Shown: positions 29,478-31,916 of the stretch, piece by piece
Layout of the letters: each line of letters begins with the position of its first letter
Position numbering within the stretch: position 1 is the first letter of the stretch
IMG/VR virus record: IMGVR_UViG_3300037452_000113
Coordinates: 1 to 31,916 of that record
Origin: a virus
Length of the DNA stretch: 31,916 nt
Strand: one strand, 5' to 3'
Position numbers and translations under genes: made by a program
Notes under the pieces: generated by a model
Database searches by the model: none
What the model saw: the letters and a program-made list of their open reading frames with translations, nothing else
What the model was told of the DNA's origin: nothing

Positions 29478-29886
29478 TGTCCTCGATTTTACGGTTCTCG
29501 GGGTTCCGGCTCCCCAAGGCTCGATGCGGGCGATTATGCCGAAAGGTGCGAGCCGCCCGATTCTCAAGGGCGACAACGAACGCACGCAACCTTGGCGGCA
29601 AGCGGTCGGATGGGTTGCGCTTACGGAAAGGAATCGGCAAGGGTTCGAACTGATAAAGCGACCCGGCGCGGTTCGAATGGAATTGGGATTTTTTTTCGAA
29701 CGCCCGGAGCGAGCGAAGAGTTCGCTAAAGACGACGAAGCCGGATATCGACAAGCTTCAACGCGCCGCGCTCGACGCGCTCACGGGCGTTTTGTTCGAGG
29801 ACGATTCGCAAGTCGTGAGCGTGATTTGTACGAAAGATTTTGGAAGCCCGGCTCGCATGATGGCGCGGGTTTGGACGGTTGGTTGA
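29467..29886 (+). CDS. rusA: RusA-family Holliday junction resolvase
   Basis: 139 residues from the ATG at 29467. N-terminal FTVLGVPAPQGSMRAI is the usual substrate-side strand and loop. KTTKPDIDKLQRAALDALTG followed by VLFEDDSQVV is the RusA signature, with D93, D95 and D112/D113 as the metal-binding acids. RusA dimers cut four-way junctions symmetrically. Together with the exonuclease, RNase H and the possible annealing protein it completes a phage recombination set. Confidence 0.92.
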   Translation: MLVDVLDFTVLGVPAPQGSMRAIMPKGASRPILKGDNERTQPWRQAVGWVALTERNRQGFELIKRPGAVRMELGFFFERPERAKSSLKTTKPDIDKLQRAALDALTGVLFEDDSQVVSVICTKDFGSPARMMARVWTVG

Positions 29887-29908
29887 ACATCGCGGAAGGG
29901 AAAAACAA

Positions 29909-30622
29909 GTGCAGCTAAGTATCAGGATTGAAGGCCTCGACGACTTCGCCGACTTCACATTGCGCCAAGTGAAGCGGCTCGCCTATTCCACGGCGAACGC
30001 GCTCAACTCAACCGCCAAGGATATTCAACTCGAAGAACGCGCCGAACTCGACCGTCGGTTCGTCATTCGGAAAAACCGATTTATGTATTCGCTTATTAAA
30101 ATCTCGCGTTTTGCTCGTGTGACCGACAACGCGGCGGGGACGCGAATTCAATCGCTCTATGCCGAGGTCGAAATCGACTCATCGAAAACCCGCGTTCTAT
30201 TGCAAGAATTTCAAGAGGGCGGTTACAAGGACCCGTCGTTCGGAAAACATATTGCGGTTCCGGTCACGGGAAGCGCGGCTCGTCCGTCGTTCTCGGACCC
30301 GGTAACAGCGGCGTTGATGATTTCGCGCCTCAATTTCCAATCGCACACGACCGCGACCGGAAAAATCCAATGGGAAGGCGAGCGCCGGACTTACATCGTC
30401 CCGGACGTGGGAATTTTTCAGCGGTCGGGCGGCGTGAGGTCCTCGCGGCGAGCGGATAGGTTTTTGGGGAAAAGCGGGCAGCGGCTCGCCGATGGGTCCG
30501 AACTAATTTACAAATTCGTGTCGCGTGCGCCATTGCGCCGACGGTACGACTTTCTCGCGGTCGCCGAGCGCGTGTTCGAGGAACGATGGGACCGGAATTT
30601 TGAAATTGCTTATGGTCAATGA
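29909..30622 (+). CDS. Putative minor virion/tail-completion-like protein
   Basis: 237 residues from GTG at 29909, chosen because GGAAGGG lies 8 nt upstream; TTG at 29879 lacks such a site. It contains QVKRLAYSTANALNSTAKDI, then DRRFVIRKNRFMYSLIKISR and a beta-rich half with FQEGGYKDPSFGKHIAVPVT. The early segment (ALN-TA-D, F-R--F) resembles a pattern I know from phage minor structural proteins rather than replication enzymes. Its place among early genes is therefore odd, and the call is tentative. It overlaps the next ORF by 11 nt. Confidence 0.5.
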   Translation: MQLSIRIEGLDDFADFTLRQVKRLAYSTANALNSTAKDIQLEERAELDRRFVIRKNRFMYSLIKISRFARVTDNAAGTRIQSLYAEVEIDSSKTRVLLQEFQEGGYKDPSFGKHIAVPVTGSAARPSFSDPVTAALMISRLNFQSHTTATGKIQWEGERRTYIVPDVGIFQRSGGVRSSRRADRFLGKSGQRLADGSELIYKFVSRAPLRRRYDFLAVAERVFEERWDRNFEIAYGQ

Positions 30623-30992
30623 AATGTACGACGCCGCCGAACAAGTAATGCGCCTCGGCGCAACTCTCACGCCGGATATTCGCGATTTGATGCGCGAGGT
30701 CGGTCACTTGCTCGATTCCTACGCGGACAACGCAACCCGGCGGCATTTTGTCGAAATGCTCGCACTCTTCGGCGATATTTGCCGAGATGGGGCGACTTGC
30801 GAAGATTTGATTTTGCTCCGCGACTATTGCGCGGACGCCATCGAGCACACGCGAACATTGACGAACGGCGCGGAGTTGCGGCGCGTGGTGTATGTCCTCA
30901 TGGCGGCGGAAGCGTATTTTGTGACGCCGAAACACTGTATCGAGCAACATCCGAACTTGAGTCGGCGTTGCCCGTTGGAAACGGTGCATTAG
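30612..30992 (+). CDS. Helical hypothetical protein, 126 residues
   Basis: ATG at 30612 (ATG at 30624 is an alternative). The protein is nearly all helical (EMYDAAEQVMRLGATLTPDI, GHLLDSYADNATRRHFVEML, EDLILLRDYCADAIEHTRTL) with scattered Cys and His. There are no catalytic or DNA-binding signatures. It is followed by a noncoding stretch and a probable terminator, so it may end the early operon. Confidence 0.62.
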   Translation: MVNEMYDAAEQVMRLGATLTPDIRDLMREVGHLLDSYADNATRRHFVEMLALFGDICRDGATCEDLILLRDYCADAIEHTRTLTNGAELRRVVYVLMAAEAYFVTPKHCIEQHPNLSRRCPLETVH

Positions 30993-31047
30993 AGATTCGG
31001 AGTTCGCAGGAACTTCGAAAATTCGGATTAGGAAAGGAATCGCGGAG

Positions 31048-31078
31048 AAACGCCAGAGCCTAGGACCGGGCGTTTTTT
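31048..31078 (+). terminator. Probable terminator after the early operon
   Basis: AAACGCC (31048-31054) pairs with GGCGTTT (31069-31075) across a 14-nt loop that contains the palindrome CCTAGG, and a run of six T ends the element (31073-31078). The stem is short but the T tract is clear. Confidence 0.55.
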
Positions 31079-31160
31079 GGACTTGTCCCGACTCGTCCGG
31101 TCCTTGAAATTCGGAATTTTGGGAAAAGTGAGGAAATGGAAACTTTTGACATTAGACGAG

Positions 31161-31430
31161 ATGTACAAGTCGGTACAGCGTGCTATGCAGGAAGCGGGAA
31201 TCGTGACCGAGCCGATTAAGACGAAACCGGGTCGCCGCATCGTCGCGATTATGCATCATCCGCGAAAGCGAGGTCGCATCGAGCGCGACGAGAAAGACAA
31301 ATATTTCGCGGTTTGCGAGTGTTCTTGGGAAAGCGGACCAATCGACGCCCTCGATTTGGCATTCAAGGCATTGACCGGACATCGCGGACACTGTTCGGCA
31401 ATTCACAACGAAGGAGAACAAACCAAATGA
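31161..31430 (+). CDS. Hypothetical protein with a CxC-strand core, before the XRE regulator
   Basis: 89 residues from the ATG at 31161; in-frame GTG at 31128 or TTG at 31077 would extend it. The core is PGRRIVAIMHHPRKRGRIER, then DKYFAVCECSWESGPIDALD and HRGHCSAIHNEG. Cys, His and Trp placement recalls small zinc-finger-like proteins with a C-E-C-x-W-x-S pattern and a later H-x-x-H-C. It overlaps the regulator gene by ATGA, so the two are probably co-expressed. Confidence 0.55.
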   Translation: MYKSVQRAMQEAGIVTEPIKTKPGRRIVAIMHHPRKRGRIERDEKDKYFAVCECSWESGPIDALDLAFKALTGHRGHCSAIHNEGEQTK

Positions 31431-31726
31431 ATTTCAACAAAGCGAAGTTCGGACAATTCTTTAACGTTTTACGAACCGAGTCCGGGTTGTCAATGGCGCA
31501 AGTCGCCAAGAAAACAGGACTCGCAACAACGACAGTGTTTTCTATCGAACAGGGAGAAGGCCGTTTGTCGCTCGACCAATTGTTCCGCGTCGCCAAAGTG
31601 TTTGGCGTTGCTCCCGACCGAATGCTCGAAAAGTTCTGTCGTCGTGAGCGTGCGATGTCGGGCCTTCGTAAACGCCGCTCGGCTAATAACAATGGCAAGA
31701 CAGCGGATGAAGCGGTCACGGCTTAG
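31427..31726 (+). CDS. XRE/Cro-type phage regulator
   Basis: 99 residues with AAGGAG 10 nt before the ATG. The HTH is clear: GQFFNVLRTESGLSMAQVAK, KTGLATTTVFSIEQGEGRLS and LDQLFRVAKVFGVAPDRML. The C-terminal 30 residues are basic and probably disordered. There is no peptidase or oligomerisation domain, so it is Cro-like in size rather than CI-like. It is a candidate controller of the early genes or of the repeated operators at 16834-18704; nothing in the sequence decides between these. Confidence 0.82.
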   Translation: MNFNKAKFGQFFNVLRTESGLSMAQVAKKTGLATTTVFSIEQGEGRLSLDQLFRVAKVFGVAPDRMLEKFCRRERAMSGLRKRRSANNNGKTADEAVTA

Positions 31727-31733
31727 AGCGTAT

Positions 31734-31916
31734 ATGACTCTCGCTCTACTCAATTCAAACAGTCTCGACCCATTCGTTCGCAATCTAATCACATCATCGC
31801 TTGCCCTATGCGACGGCGCGGGTTCTGAGAGCACGGCAACGTCGGACCTCATCGCGGCGGGTCCTTCCAAGGCGTCGGCGGGGTCGCGGGTGACGGCGAT
31901 GGCAACCCCTAGTCAG
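31734..31916 (+). CDS. Open frame running off the right edge (doubtful)
   Basis: The ATG at 31734, eight bases after the regulator stop, opens a frame with no stop to the window end (61 codons). The predicted part is MTLALLNSNSLDPFVRNLIT, then Ser/Ala/Gly-rich. There is no good ribosome site. It may be the start of a gene continuing outside, or chance. Confidence 0.3.
   Translation, partial: MTLALLNSNSLDPFVRNLITSSLALCDGAGSESTATSDLIAAGPSKASAGSRVTAMATPSQ

Noticed and set aside
31490-31870. A 126-codon minus-strand frame under the XRE gene.
   Set aside because: Antisense to a clear HTH protein with a good ribosome site; no features of its own.

Overview
The window is part of a tailed, probably temperate phage or prophage with long-tailed (siphovirus-like) morphology. 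It is GC-rich and tightly packed, mostly plus-strand, with many 4-nt ATGA start/stop overlaps. No terminase, portal, capsid, rRNA or tRNA gene is visible, and no host flank was recognised. The best host clue is 18711-19487, which resembles a secreted or envelope protein family I associate with Acidobacteriota (Terriglobia-like soil bacteria). That host assignment is an inference.

Layout. (a) 1-10313, tail module: the 3' part of the tape measure gene, two related putative virion proteins, two tail proteins sharing a C-terminal layout, a DUF2163/BR0599-like protein, a 904-residue tail-tip/host-specificity protein and a fibre with a DUF2793-like head and two 41-residue repeats. (b) 10328-12777, lysis module: M15-type endolysin, Rz-like coiled-coil membrane protein, a small PAS-domain protein, three small membrane proteins (one holin-like) and a strong terminator. 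(c) 12776-13138, a minus-strand gene with its own consensus-like promoter. (d) 13328-16487, a plus-strand run of small accessory genes: two proteins with a Cys-His-Asp triad, zinc-ribbon proteins, very short ORFs and a DUF6166-like protein.

(e) 16531-19745 is the most unusual part. Four transcription units, one of them on the minus strand, start with the ATG exactly 6 nt after a TATTAT/TATTCT -10 box, so the transcripts should be leaderless. Three of the promoters share a GCTTAGGTTATTATC core preceded by paired GGTWACC-type heptamers, which looks like a common repressor-controlled regulon. The cargo is Cys-rich small proteins and two exported proteins. (f) 19771-22638, integration/control: a MarR-type regulator, a repeat-rich 620-bp gap, a tyrosine integrase and a 22-bp direct repeat at the integrase 3' end.

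(g) 22656-31916, early/replication-recombination: HTH and CGNR-like zinc-finger proteins, a YqaJ-type exonuclease cut by one in-frame TAG, its probable recombination partners, a DUF1376/YdaU-like protein, RNase H, RusA resolvase, small unknowns, and a Cro/XRE regulator near the right edge. Three proteins of this module carry terminal QxxLF motifs resembling sliding-clamp-binding peptides. The exonuclease, the possible annealing protein, RNase H and RusA together suggest a phage recombination pathway working on host replication forks. The integrase, MarR and XRE proteins and the repeated operators suggest lysogeny control.
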